NCBI GenBank assembly: GCA_024226315.1
Contig: JAAELT010000115.1
Span: forward strand, 1-64,000
DNA: 64,000 nucleotides
Origin: a bacterium
Lineage (GTDB): Bacteria; Acidobacteriota; Thermoanaerobaculia; Multivoradales; J023
Direction of reading: 5' to 3'
Under the pieces are notes generated by a model that saw only the letters and a program-made list of their open reading frames with translations, ran no database searches and was not told where the DNA came from. Shown here in pieces: positions 1-9,200 of the stretch (position 1 is the stretch's first letter; every line of letters starts with the position of its first letter). Position numbers and translations under genes: made by a program.

Positions 1-1
1 G

Positions 2-76
2 CAGCGCCTCGAAGAAGTGACGCCGCTGGCCTGGGCGGCTGAGAACGGGCTCGAGTCCAAACTGCTGGCGGCCTGA
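2..76 (+). CDS. C-terminal tail of a gene entering from the left
   Basis: An open frame runs in from the window edge and stops with TGA at 74-76, leaving 24 codons ending ESKLLAA. Codon use is high-GC like the neighbours. The tail is too short to assign to a family, and the start lies outside the window. Confidence 0.45.
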   Translation, partial: QRLEEVTPLAWAAENGLESKLLAA

Positions 77-615
77 AACCCGAGCCGAGTTCGGGAAGGC
101 CCCCGCGCGTCTGTGGGGGTGTAGTTCCCCAGGCGCTTACCACGTTCCACCCACCTCGGTCCGATCAGTCTGGGTCAGCCAGCCAATCCTCAGTCAGCCT
201 CAGGGCACCATGTAGGGAATCGCTCCTCGGAACCTGAATTCTGGCCTCCCAATGAGGCTACCATAAAGTCCCCCGTAGAGTGACGGTTCCAGCAGTCTCC
301 GGTCGTCGCCGGTGGGCCAGTAAGCTCCGACCTATAGCCTCACGTTGGCGAGTGCTGGCAGCAGCGGCCAGACCTTGGGTACCATTGGCCAGTGCTGCTG
401 CCTCCTGAGTGGCCCTTGGCACTTGTGATAACGCCGTGTGGCAAGTTGTTCTCATCATGGGCACGCCGGTAGTAGATACCGATCAGTCAAGCACTTGCGG
501 GGTGTCTCTTGCGAAGAAATTGGCGCCTAGTCCGGGCTTTGAAGCCCGTTGACGACCGCCCTTACAGGGTTCTCCACCCGCCCGGATTCGCGTGAAGCGC
601 TGAGCTCAGCCCGCT
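77..615. other. Non-coding stretch before the RiPP locus
   Basis: No convincing gene was seen. Short open frames, such as one at 258-464 on the minus strand, have no recognisable domain, no good ribosome site and no conserved context. Small GC hairpins without T-runs occur just after the partial gene (about 78-125), so a weak terminator there is possible but unsupported. The two flanking genes converge on this gap. Confidence 0.5.
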
Positions 616-1503
616 TCAGATGAGCTCGTCCAGTAGATTCGCCGCGCCCGGCTCGGGTCTGAAGTGCAGCTCGTAGCAGGGTAGGTTCTCGACCAGCTCC
701 TTGCAGGCGGCCATCGCCAGCTCCATGCGCTCGCGATCGAACCACAGGATCGAGACCGTGGCCAGCAGCTGGCGCAGTGCCTCACCAGGGTCGAGGCGTC
801 GCAGCTCGTTGCGGGAAGCCTGATGTAGGAAAGCGATCGCGGCGAGGTCGGCGCCACGGTTGGCCGCCACCCGGCCCTCGCCGGCCCAGGGCGTGCCGAA
901 GACGCGGGTCGTGGGACCGTTGTGCCGGGTGATCACCCTGTCGTCGCTCAGACCGTCGAGATCGACGCAGCCTTCGCACTGGCGCATGAAGGTCGTCTTG
1001 CCGGCTCCCGAGACTCCGGCGAGGAAGACGCCACGATCGCCGCGCGAGAGCCCGGCGGCATGAATCAAAAGCCCCTGGTGGAGGGGCAGGACGAACATCA
1101 TCAGCAGCTGGTCGAGTGGGTAGTGCAGGGGATTGTCGACCTCGACCAGATCGTCGCGCTGCTGGACCAGGCGCGGGCCGCAGTGGATGGTGACGCGATC
1201 GAGTGCCGCTGCCAGACGAGCCTGCCACAGATAGGGGTCGGACTCGCCGGCGCGCAGCCGCAGGACGATGTCGCCGCCGTCGTCGTAGGCGGTCCAGGTC
1301 TCCTCGGTGTCGAAGAGCACCGGCAGTCCGGAGACGTCGGGGGCGGTCTCGAGCGTCAGGGAGACTGCTATCTCGACGTCCGGCGCCGGACCGGGTGCCA
1401 GGAAGCGGACGTAGGTCGGGTCGTCCTCGATCAGGCGGAGCTCGCCTGGAGCCTCCACGGCGAAGCGAAAGCCGGCGATCGCCAGCTCCAGGGCGGCGGT
1501 CAC
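616..1503 (-). CDS. HPr-kinase/phosphorylase-like P-loop protein of the RiPP locus
   Basis: This is a 295-residue protein. The Walker A motif GVSGAGKTT lies at residues 163-171, followed by LSDDRV, an arrangement typical of the HprK-like kinase fold found beside PqqD-type proteins in peptide-modification loci. The N-terminal 140 residues are unassigned. It starts with GTG inside a GTGA overlap with the stop of the PqqD-like gene, so the two are probably translationally coupled, and it is the last gene of the precursor-containing operon. By family, such proteins may phosphorylate the peptide or a partner, but the substrate here is unknown. There is no HPr or PTS gene nearby, which argues against classical HprK function. 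Confidence 0.78.
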   Translation of the reverse strand: MTAALELAIAGFRFAVEAPGELRLIEDDPTYVRFLAPGPAPDVEIAVSLTLETAPDVSGLPVLFDTEETWTAYDDGGDIVLRLRAGESDPYLWQARLAAALDRVTIHCGPRLVQQRDDLVEVDNPLHYPLDQLLMMFVLPLHQGLLIHAAGLSRGDRGVFLAGVSGAGKTTFMRQCEGCVDLDGLSDDRVITRHNGPTTRVFGTPWAGEGRVAANRGADLAAIAFLHQASRNELRRLDPGEALRQLLATVSILWFDRERMELAMAACKELVENLPCYELHFRPEPGAANLLDELI

Positions 1504-1832
1504 CGAGGGGGTCTCGGGGCTTCGACGATCAGGCCGGCTTCCTCGAGGGCGCCGACGTACTCGAACAGGTCGCTTTCGGCCTCCTCGCTCGCGACCTCGA
1601 AGCTCTCCACCAGGCCTCGATGGACGGCCTCCAGGTCACGTTCACCGTCGAGGTGCTCCCAGATGTAGGCGCCGACCGGGTTGAGCACGAAGATCTGCTG
1701 CAGCTGGGCCAACTTGCCGCTGACCGGCACCAGGATGGTTTCTCCGGCGATCTCTCGGGTCGCCATCGTTTCCTGCCGATGGAATACCCGATCCCACGCC
1801 GGTCGGGGCGGGCTCTGGCTCGGGTCGGTCAA
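1500..1832 (-). CDS. PqqD-like RiPP recognition element protein
   Basis: About 110 residues, with the PqqD-family pattern ATREIAGETILVPV, then LNPVGAYIWEHLDG and a C-terminal winged-helix half ending in EEAGLIVEAP. PqqD-type proteins bind the leader of a precursor peptide and present it to a radical SAM enzyme. I chose TTG at 1832 because GGAG sits 6 nt upstream and this keeps the conserved DRVFHRQ strand; ATG at 1766 would remove it. The gene lies between the candidate precursor gene (22 bp gap) and the HprK-like gene (GTGA overlap). Confidence 0.82.
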   Translation of the reverse strand: MTDPSQSPPRPAWDRVFHRQETMATREIAGETILVPVSGKLAQLQQIFVLNPVGAYIWEHLDGERDLEAVHRGLVESFEVASEEAESDLFEYVGALEEAGLIVEAPRPPR

Positions 1833-1854
1833 GGCCGGCTCCGGTGGGCGGTTC

Positions 1855-2067
1855 TCAGGATCCGGCGGAGAAGCAGGACGAACCGGTGCAGCTGGCGCCG
1901 ATCGGCCCGCCAGGCCCGCCCGCCAGCTTGCAGCCGACCGCCAGCACTTCCTCCGCCGCCAGGTGGATGGTCCGCAGCAGCGGCTTCTCGTACGGCTCCC
2001 TGGACCGCCCGGCCAGCGAGCGATCTTCATTTGGGGAAACCGACGACGTGGCGTTTGCGTGAGCCAA
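1855..2067 (-). CDS. Candidate RiPP precursor peptide, 70 aa
   Basis: The small gene starts with TTG at 2067, preceded by GAGGAG at 7 nt spacing, and lies 11 bp downstream of the radical SAM gene. The product has a polar N-terminal part, a central segment PYEKPLLRTIHLAAEEVLAVGCK (given as PYEKPLLRTI then HLAAEEVLAVGCK) around residues 25-47, and a Gly/Ser/Cys-rich tail with Cys46, Cys60 and Cys65 ending in SAGS. Leader plus Gly/Ser/Cys core is the usual form of a radical-SAM-modified peptide. The helical AAEEVL stretch could be the element bound by the PqqD-like protein. I cannot place it in a named RiPP class. Assignment rests on context, ribosome site and composition. Confidence 0.7.
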   Translation of the reverse strand: MAHANATSSVSPNEDRSLAGRSREPYEKPLLRTIHLAAEEVLAVGCKLAGGPGGPIGASCTGSSCFSAGS

Positions 2068-2078
2068 ACCTAGACTCC

Positions 2079-3236
2079 TCAGGTGGTCCCGGCGGACTGC
2101 CCGCGGACGGCTCTACGCCGCGCCATGCGCCGCGCGACGGCGGCCGCCTTGCCGCCCCGTGCGGCTTCGATCGCCGCATAGCGGTGCCGAGTGGTCTCGC
2201 AGACGTACTCGGATTTGATGTCTTCGTGACCGTTTTCCTGGTAGTTGAATGCCGGGCAGCCCGTGCACGCCACTTTCACTTCGCAGCTGTTGCAGGTGTA
2301 GCCGTCCCTCGGCTTCTTGCTCCGCAGCTGAACGAGCTCGTCGGCCCACAGGCCGGCGAAGCCGCGCTCGGCGAGCGGATAGCGGTAGTTGGTGGTCATC
2401 AAGCAGGGCGAGGCGTAGCCGAGGGGATCGACGTAGAAGTTGGTCACGCCCGCGCCGCAGTTGTAGAGGTGCTCTTCCGCGGGGGCGCCCTTGCGCGCGT
2501 CCGCGTAGTCTACCCACTGCTGGAGGTGGTCGGCGTCGGAGAGCTCGAGCTCGACCGCTTCTTCCGGCTCCACTCGCAAGTCCAGCGGTTCGTGGTCCTG
2601 GGTCGGCAGACACGGGAAGATCGCCGAGTCCACCCGGAACTTGACCCCGCGGTCCGCCGCTATCTGGCGCATGCCCTCGAGCTCGTGCCTGTTGACCGTC
2701 ATCAACACGGTCTTGAGGCTGAAGGGGACACCGCCCTCGGCCAGCCGCTCGATGCCGCGCAGGAACCTGGGGAAGGAGCCCTTGATTCGCGTCACCGCTT
2801 CGTAGGTCTCGGCCGTCGCGCCGTAGACGCTGATGTCGACGTTGAACGGCGGCAGCTCCTGAAACAGGCGGACGATCCGATCGTTCACCAGGATGCCGTC
2901 GCAAAACACCGTGACGATCAAGCCTTTTTCCCGGGCGTAGCGGTAGACCTGCGGAAAGTCTTTGCGCACCATCGGGTCGCCGCCGGTGATCACCAGGTAC
3001 AGGCAGCCGCTGGCGACGACCTGGTCGATCACCCCCAGGGCCTGCTCGGTGCTCATCTCGAGGTCGCGCTTCTTGCGCTGCTCCTCCTGCGGGCCGAGAT
3101 AGCAGTGCACGCACTTGAGGTTGCACCGGCTGGTGAGCTCCAGGATGCCGGAGATCGGGACCCGGCGGCTGACCGCCCGCTGCCGGAACGCGGCCATCCA
3201 CTCGCTGTCGCTCATCACTGGGTTGCCGGTGGTCAC
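2079..3236 (-). CDS. Radical SAM/SPASM peptide maturase
   Basis: This 385-residue protein carries the radical SAM 4Fe-4S motif CNLKCVHC at residues 38-45, the glycine-rich ITGGDP motif, and a C-terminal Cys cluster (YNCGAG, SPCLM, CNSC, CTGC, YVC) that matches a SPASM/twitch domain with auxiliary Fe-S clusters. Such enzymes install thioether, C-C or epimerised modifications on ribosomal peptides. GTG at 3236 is taken as the start because GGAAGA lies just upstream; ATG at 3215 is an alternative. It lies 42 bp after the giant protease gene and immediately before the candidate precursor, PqqD-like and HprK-like genes, all on the same strand. The chemistry performed cannot be read from sequence. 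Confidence 0.88.
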   Translation of the reverse strand: MTTGNPVMSDSEWMAAFRQRAVSRRVPISGILELTSRCNLKCVHCYLGPQEEQRKKRDLEMSTEQALGVIDQVVASGCLYLVITGGDPMVRKDFPQVYRYAREKGLIVTVFCDGILVNDRIVRLFQELPPFNVDISVYGATAETYEAVTRIKGSFPRFLRGIERLAEGGVPFSLKTVLMTVNRHELEGMRQIAADRGVKFRVDSAIFPCLPTQDHEPLDLRVEPEEAVELELSDADHLQQWVDYADARKGAPAEEHLYNCGAGVTNFYVDPLGYASPCLMTTNYRYPLAERGFAGLWADELVQLRSKKPRDGYTCNSCEVKVACTGCPAFNYQENGHEDIKSEYVCETTRHRYAAIEAARGGKAAAVARRMARRRAVRGQSAGTT

Positions 3237-3278
3237 AGGTCTTCCAATCGTTCGCGGGTGTCGTCCGTCTTCTTCGTC

Positions 3279-6200
3279 CTACGGGCGCATCCGGATAGCG
3301 GGGTCGCCGAGCAGTGTATAGATGAACGGGATGAATCGGCTAGGTTCTTGTGCAGTCGACAGATAGCTGTCGAGCGCACCGGCCACGGCCTCGCCGAGGG
3401 ATTCGGCGCCGGGGCCGTCCGCCAGAGCCGCCGGCAGAAAGCCGTCGGCCAGCAGCACGGCCTCCTGGTTGAACGAAAGGCCGGTCGGCGCCCACAGCGC
3501 GATGACGCCGCCGTCCTCGTGCAGAACCAGCGACTCGCTCAGGGTGTCCAGGACGATCCGATCGAATCTCCCCAGGGCGCAGGTCATGGCGACCAGGATC
3601 GGCTGCTTCTCGCCGCCCGTCAGTGCCGGGACGTCGCTCGACATCATCAGGCCGGCATTGTCGCCGATCTGGGTCAGGTTGCCGTGGCCGAGGAAATGGA
3701 TCAGCAGCGCGCCGTCGTCGAAGGCGTCCAGCAGCTCCTGGCGCGCCGCCGCGGGGCCGAGATCGTCGACGTAGACTCGATCGACCGCCAGGCCGGCGGG
3801 CACCACGTCGATCAGCCACTCGCTGTCCTCGACGAACTCACCACCCTCGTCGATGGCGTCGGCCACCCACACGGTGCGGTCCTTCCAGGCACCGGCGGCG
3901 GCCTCGTAAGCCACGAGCTTGGCGAGATAGGCGGCGAGCTGGGCGCCTGTGCGCACCGGCAGCCGGCCCACGGCGACCTCGGGCACGCCGTCGTCGCCGG
4001 CGAGGTCGGCGATCCGGTGGTCGGAGGGGAACAGACCCGCCGGGGTGCTGGTCATCGGCGACGGCAGGAGATTTCCGCCGAAGCCCAGCCGGTCCTTGAA
4101 ATCGAACGAGCTGTCGCCGGCCAGCACCGCGAACCGCGGCGCGAGCTGCCACGAGGCGGTGGCGTAGGCGAGGAAGTCGCGGATCGCCCAGGGGCTGACG
4201 ACGCCCTGGTTGAACTCGTCGTAGACGTCCTGGAGCCGGACCATCCGGGTCTCGAACCCCAGCCCCTGGCGATAGTCCGCCAGGTCTTCGGCGGCCGCCT
4301 CCACACCCGCGGCCGCGATCACCAGGTAGTCCGCCCGGTTCGTCCTGGCGCGTAGGTCCGAAGGCTGGTCGATCTCGACGGTGGGCACCGCGGCGTCTTC
4401 GAGCGGCATGGCCAGGTACCGGGAGCTCGGCGTGGCGGTCTCGAAGCTGACCTGGTAGCCGCCGCCCGACGGCTCGATCCGCGGATTCGTCACCAACCGT
4501 GCCGCTTCGGGATCGGTGATGTCGAAGACGGTGACGTCGTCACGGCTGTAACCGTCGATGGTGATCACGTGGTGGCCGGCGGCCTGGGCGATCAGCCGAT
4601 CGTCGACAGCCGTGTAGGACCGGCGGTAGGAGATGTCGATCGAGTCGAGGAAGAAGATCTCGGACTCGATGCCGCTGGTCGCCGGTGCGTGGATCTCCAC
4701 GGTGTTGGCGCCGTCCGCCAGCAGGGTCTGAGAGAACGTCAGATCCATCTGGTGCGCGGTGCTGCCGTCCCAGGAGTCCGTGCCGATCGAGGTGCCGTTG
4801 AGGCGAATCTCGACCTGGTGGTCTGGGTCGACATCGTCGTCGCGACTCTCAGCCTGGAGATGGACGGTCATCATCGCATCGATCGCCGCTGCCGTCCGTC
4901 CGGGAGTCTCGACGACGACGCTCAGAGTGTCGATGTCGACGCCGGCTCCCGGGGTCACGTTGACGAAACCCCAGTACCAGAAATCACTGTCCGGATCCTC
5001 GATCACCGAGGTCAGCGGCAAGGTCTCCTCCTCGAAGTGGAGGCTGTCGGCGAAGTCGAGGCCGGCGACCGGCACCGGCGAGCCGCCGGCGACCGTCGCG
5101 ACCAGCGCCGGGGCGCCGAGCTCCAGCCAGTAGACGTTGTCGTCGGTGTAGATGCTCTCGAGCCCTTCGCCATAGAAGTAGATGCCGTCGCCCGCTGGTG
5201 CCGCCAGCCAGCCGACAGCCGCCCCGGGCTGGGTGCCGGTGGCGGAGCTCCAGGCACAGAGGTCGCCGCTCTCGAACCCGTCGGCAAAAATGGCCGGGCC
5301 CGGCGACGAACCGGAGGGGCAGGGAACTGTCTCGGTCTCGGTCCCGGCGCCGAGGTGGAGCCGCAGCCAGCCGCCCGTGATCCAGCCCTCGGCCTCGGCC
5401 GGCGTCACTCCGAACGCGCCGGCGATGGTTGCCGCGTCGACGAAGTAGAGGCCGGTTTCCTGGACGAGGAGCCTGAGTCGGGTCGTCTCGCCTCCGGCTT
5501 TGGCAGCACCGGAGGAGACGACGCCGGCGGCGTTCTCGGCCACCTCGGGTGCGCGGGCGGCGAAGGGAACCCGTTCGTCGCGGCTGAAACCCGTCGCGGG
5601 CAGCGGCTCGTCGCGGGCCAGCTTGGTGAAATCGATGGTCACCTGGTGCTGGCCGAGGAGCTGGTGGTCGCCGTCTACCCCGACTCCACGCAGCACGTAG
5701 GTGTAGCTCTGCCCGGCGGCCGCGCCGGCGTCAATGAAGCGGTAGGTGCCGCCCACCGGGGCGTCACGCAGGGCGCCCAGAAGGCCGCCGTGCAGACGGC
5801 GCAGCTCGCCGTCCGGTCCGCGGCGATGGAGCACGAAGCCGGCCGTACCGAGCTCCATTGCGGTCTGCCAGCGCACCACGACCTGGCCGCCCACGGTGTA
5901 GGCCTCGAGGCTCGAGAGCATGGCGGGTGTGAAGGCGGCAAGCAGGTTGACGGCGGTGACGCTGTCCACTTCCCCGGTCGCTTGCGAGGTGGCCGTCAAG
6001 GTCACCGGGTCGCGGTAGGCGAGCTGCAGAGGATCGACCGGCCGCCTGAGCTCGTAGGCCAGCTCGCCGCCGGCGGCCACGAAGGCGTCGGGGTTCATGT
6101 CGGTGTCGGTGTCGAAGCCCGGCGCGATCGTGTCCCAGTCGCCGTCTCCGTCCGTGTCCTCGGCGATCTGCATGTCGGGGACGCCGTCGGCGTCGGTGTC

Positions 6201-9200
6201 GATCCACAGCTGGGTGGGATGGAGCAGCCCGTCCAGGCCGAAGAAGGGTGAGGCGGTGATGGTGAAGTCGAACCGGTCGTCGCTGGCGCTCAGGCTCTTC
6301 AGCGTGCCCGGGAAGACCGGGCAGTCGTTGGCGCCGACGCAGTCGTCGCCCGGGTCGACCAGCAGGGTGTCGCCGCCCGAGAGGTCGTGGGTGCTGGCGG
6401 CGTTGACGGTGGTGGTGTCGGAAACCGCGTCGAACAGGTTGGTGTCGTTGCGCGATATCGCGGTGAGGCTGGTGACGTCGGTGTCGCCGTCCGAGGCGCC
6501 GCCCGGTGCCTCGACCAGCACGAAGAACAGCTGGGAAGCGCCGTCGGCCAGCAGCAGTGTGTTCATGATCGCGACGTCGATCCCCGGCGTGTAGATACCA
6601 TCGCCGTTGGAGTCGTTGTAGATGGTCGAAGTCCAGCCCGGCAGGTCCGGGAAGGCGGTGAGGTCGAAAGTGTCGGTTGCGCCGGTGTTGTTGATGATCC
6701 GGTGGGGGTAGGCGATCGAGCCGCTGGGGGCGACGATACCGCTCTGGTCGGAGACCAGGATCACCGGTCCGGCCATGTCGACCACCGTGGTCTCGTCGGT
6801 GGCGAAGGCGAAAGTGGCCGGGTTGCGGTCGGAGACAGCGGTGAGGGTGGTGGACTCCTCGGTGCTTTCCGGGGTACCGGCGGGCACGGTGACCCGGACG
6901 TCGTAAAAGATCGACTCGCCGGCCATCAGGGTGCCGGTGTTGACGGCCTGCATGCCGTCCCAGGTGGCGTCCGAGAAGTCGGTGTCGGTGGCGATCACCG
7001 TACCGGTGTCGGGGTCAATCAGCTCGACGATCCAGCCGCCTCCTGGATTGGCGAAACCCAGCTCGCTGAGTGCGGTGATCTCGTAGGAATCGTCGGCCTG
7101 GCCGGTGTTGGTCACCACGTGGCCGTAGGTTCGCGTCTGTGGGTTCACCGCGTCGAAGACCACGAAGTTGCCGTTGTTGGGCTCGACCGTGACCCCCAGG
7201 CGGATGACGTTGTCGGTCACCGAGGCATTGAGCGGTCCCTCCTGGTCGGTGTTCAGCGTCGCGTCGTTGACGATCTGGGTGATCGCCGGCGCCAGGTTCG
7301 GGTCTACCTGCACCTGGAAGGTCACCGTCAGGGTGCCTCCGGGGGCGAGGGTCACGTTGTCGGCGGCGATCACCAGCGCCGCCGGGTCGCCGCCGGCGAA
7401 GACGGTGACGCCACCGATGGCGGAGAAATCGACACCCTGCACCCAGGCGGGAAAGTTGGACCCCGAGCGCCGGCGCTCGAGGCGCACCGTCGAGTCATTC
7501 ACGTAGCGCGCCGAGAAGATCGGCCGTGGGTAGTTGTCACTGGTCCCGGCCTGGCCGTTGGTGACCAGCGCCATGCGCTCGGAGCCGGCGGTCACCACCG
7601 GCACGTCGACCGTCAGGTTGGCGCCGTCGCCGTCGAGCTTGAAGGCGTAGTCGACCGCCAGCGACGGATGCGTCAGGGCCCAGACCTGGAAGTCTACGGC
7701 GGTGCCGGCGATCTCCGTCCCGACCGCCACCTGACTCTCCGAAGCGTTCTGGTTGACGCCGTCGCCGAGGGTGATCGCCACGCCCTCGGCCTGGTTGCCG
7801 ATGCCGTTGCCGTCGGCGTGGCCGGTGCCCCAGACCCAGGTCTGGCCGCGCGCCACGGAGCTGATCGCCGCCGTGTTGTACTCACCCGTGGCGTTCAAGC
7901 CGTTACCGCCGTTGGTGCCCGTGACCTGCACGCGCTGCACGGTCCACTCGGAGCCCCACTCCACCACCATCACGGTGCTGGTGGCCGCGGTCAGGGCGGC
8001 GAAGCTACCGTCGCGGGTCCAGTCGATGGTGTCGGTTCCCGAGGGAGTCAGACGCGCGTGGCAGACCGGGTGGTCGCGGTCGGTCGTCTCGTCCGAGTAG
8101 CAGCCCGCGCCGTTGAAGCCGCCCATCAACATCACCTGATTGATGTCGGTCCAGGCGGTAGCGGCCGTGTCGCTGCCGCTCACGGTCGCCCCCGCGTGAA
8201 GCACTTCCTCGACCGTGAGCAGGTTGAAGCCCGCCGTGGCGCACGACGATACGCACTCGACGACCGTGACGACACCGACCCAGGAATTTGCACCGTCGCG
8301 GCGCTCGAGGCGCAGTACGTTGGACCCCGAGGAGACCGCCAGGTCGCCGGTCCCGAAGGGATCCTGGGTCAGCCGCGCGTAGTCCGCCTCGGGGTCGCGG
8401 TCGCCGCCCGTGCCGCCGCCACCCGCCGAGCCCTGGACCACCGCGAAGTAATCGGGGGCCAAGTCCTGATCGAGGGTGAGGTCGAAGACCGTGCCGCCGA
8501 ACGCAGCCACGGCGATGAAGTACTCGCTGACCCGGAACACCGGGTTGGTGACGGTGACCACGGTGGAGCCGGGGACGGCGAGGGTACCCGTCGGCAGCGG
8601 ATCGCTGACGGTGACGGTCGTCTGGTCGACGCCGGTGAGATTCTCCGCCTCGAGGGTGTAGGTCACCGTGTCCCCCGGCACCACCTGGCCGAACGGCGTG
8701 TCGGAGCTCTTGACGAAGGAGATGGGCGGCGGGTCGTAGCCCACCGGCGTCGCCGCCACCGTGGCAGCGGAGACCGCGACCACCATCTGGGGATCGTTGG
8801 CGGTGGTGAGCACCGCCCCCACCGGAAAGTCGGGGTCGGTCTCGTCGACGTCCAGGGTCGCCGATCCGGGCTCGACCGTCGCCAGATAGTTGCCGCTGCC
8901 GTCGGTCGTGACGGTCTGCATGTTCCCCAGGGCGTCGGTCACCACGACGTCGACGTTCGCCAGGTCCGGCTCCCCGGCTCCCTGGACGCCGTTGCCGTCG
9001 AGGTCGAGGAAGACGTGGCCGGTGATGTCGGCGTCGCCGACGATCGGCACCTGCACCAGGTTGGTGTCGGTTGGCAGCACTTCGGTGGAGCTCACCGTCG
9101 CCTGATTGTTGACCACCAGGCCGCCGGTCCCGGGATCGACCTGCACCTCGAAGCGGAAGGTGATGTCCTCCCCCGGGCCCAGGCTGGCGACCGCGAGCTC

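Noticed and set aside
258..464. 68-codon minus-strand open frame in the left gap
   Set aside because: No ribosome site, no domain, and biased composition expected by chance in GC-rich DNA.
1203..4355. Long plus-strand open frame over the RiPP locus
   Set aside because: It is antisense to clear radical SAM, PqqD-like and C25 genes, is Arg/His-rich and has no domain; high GC opens such frames.
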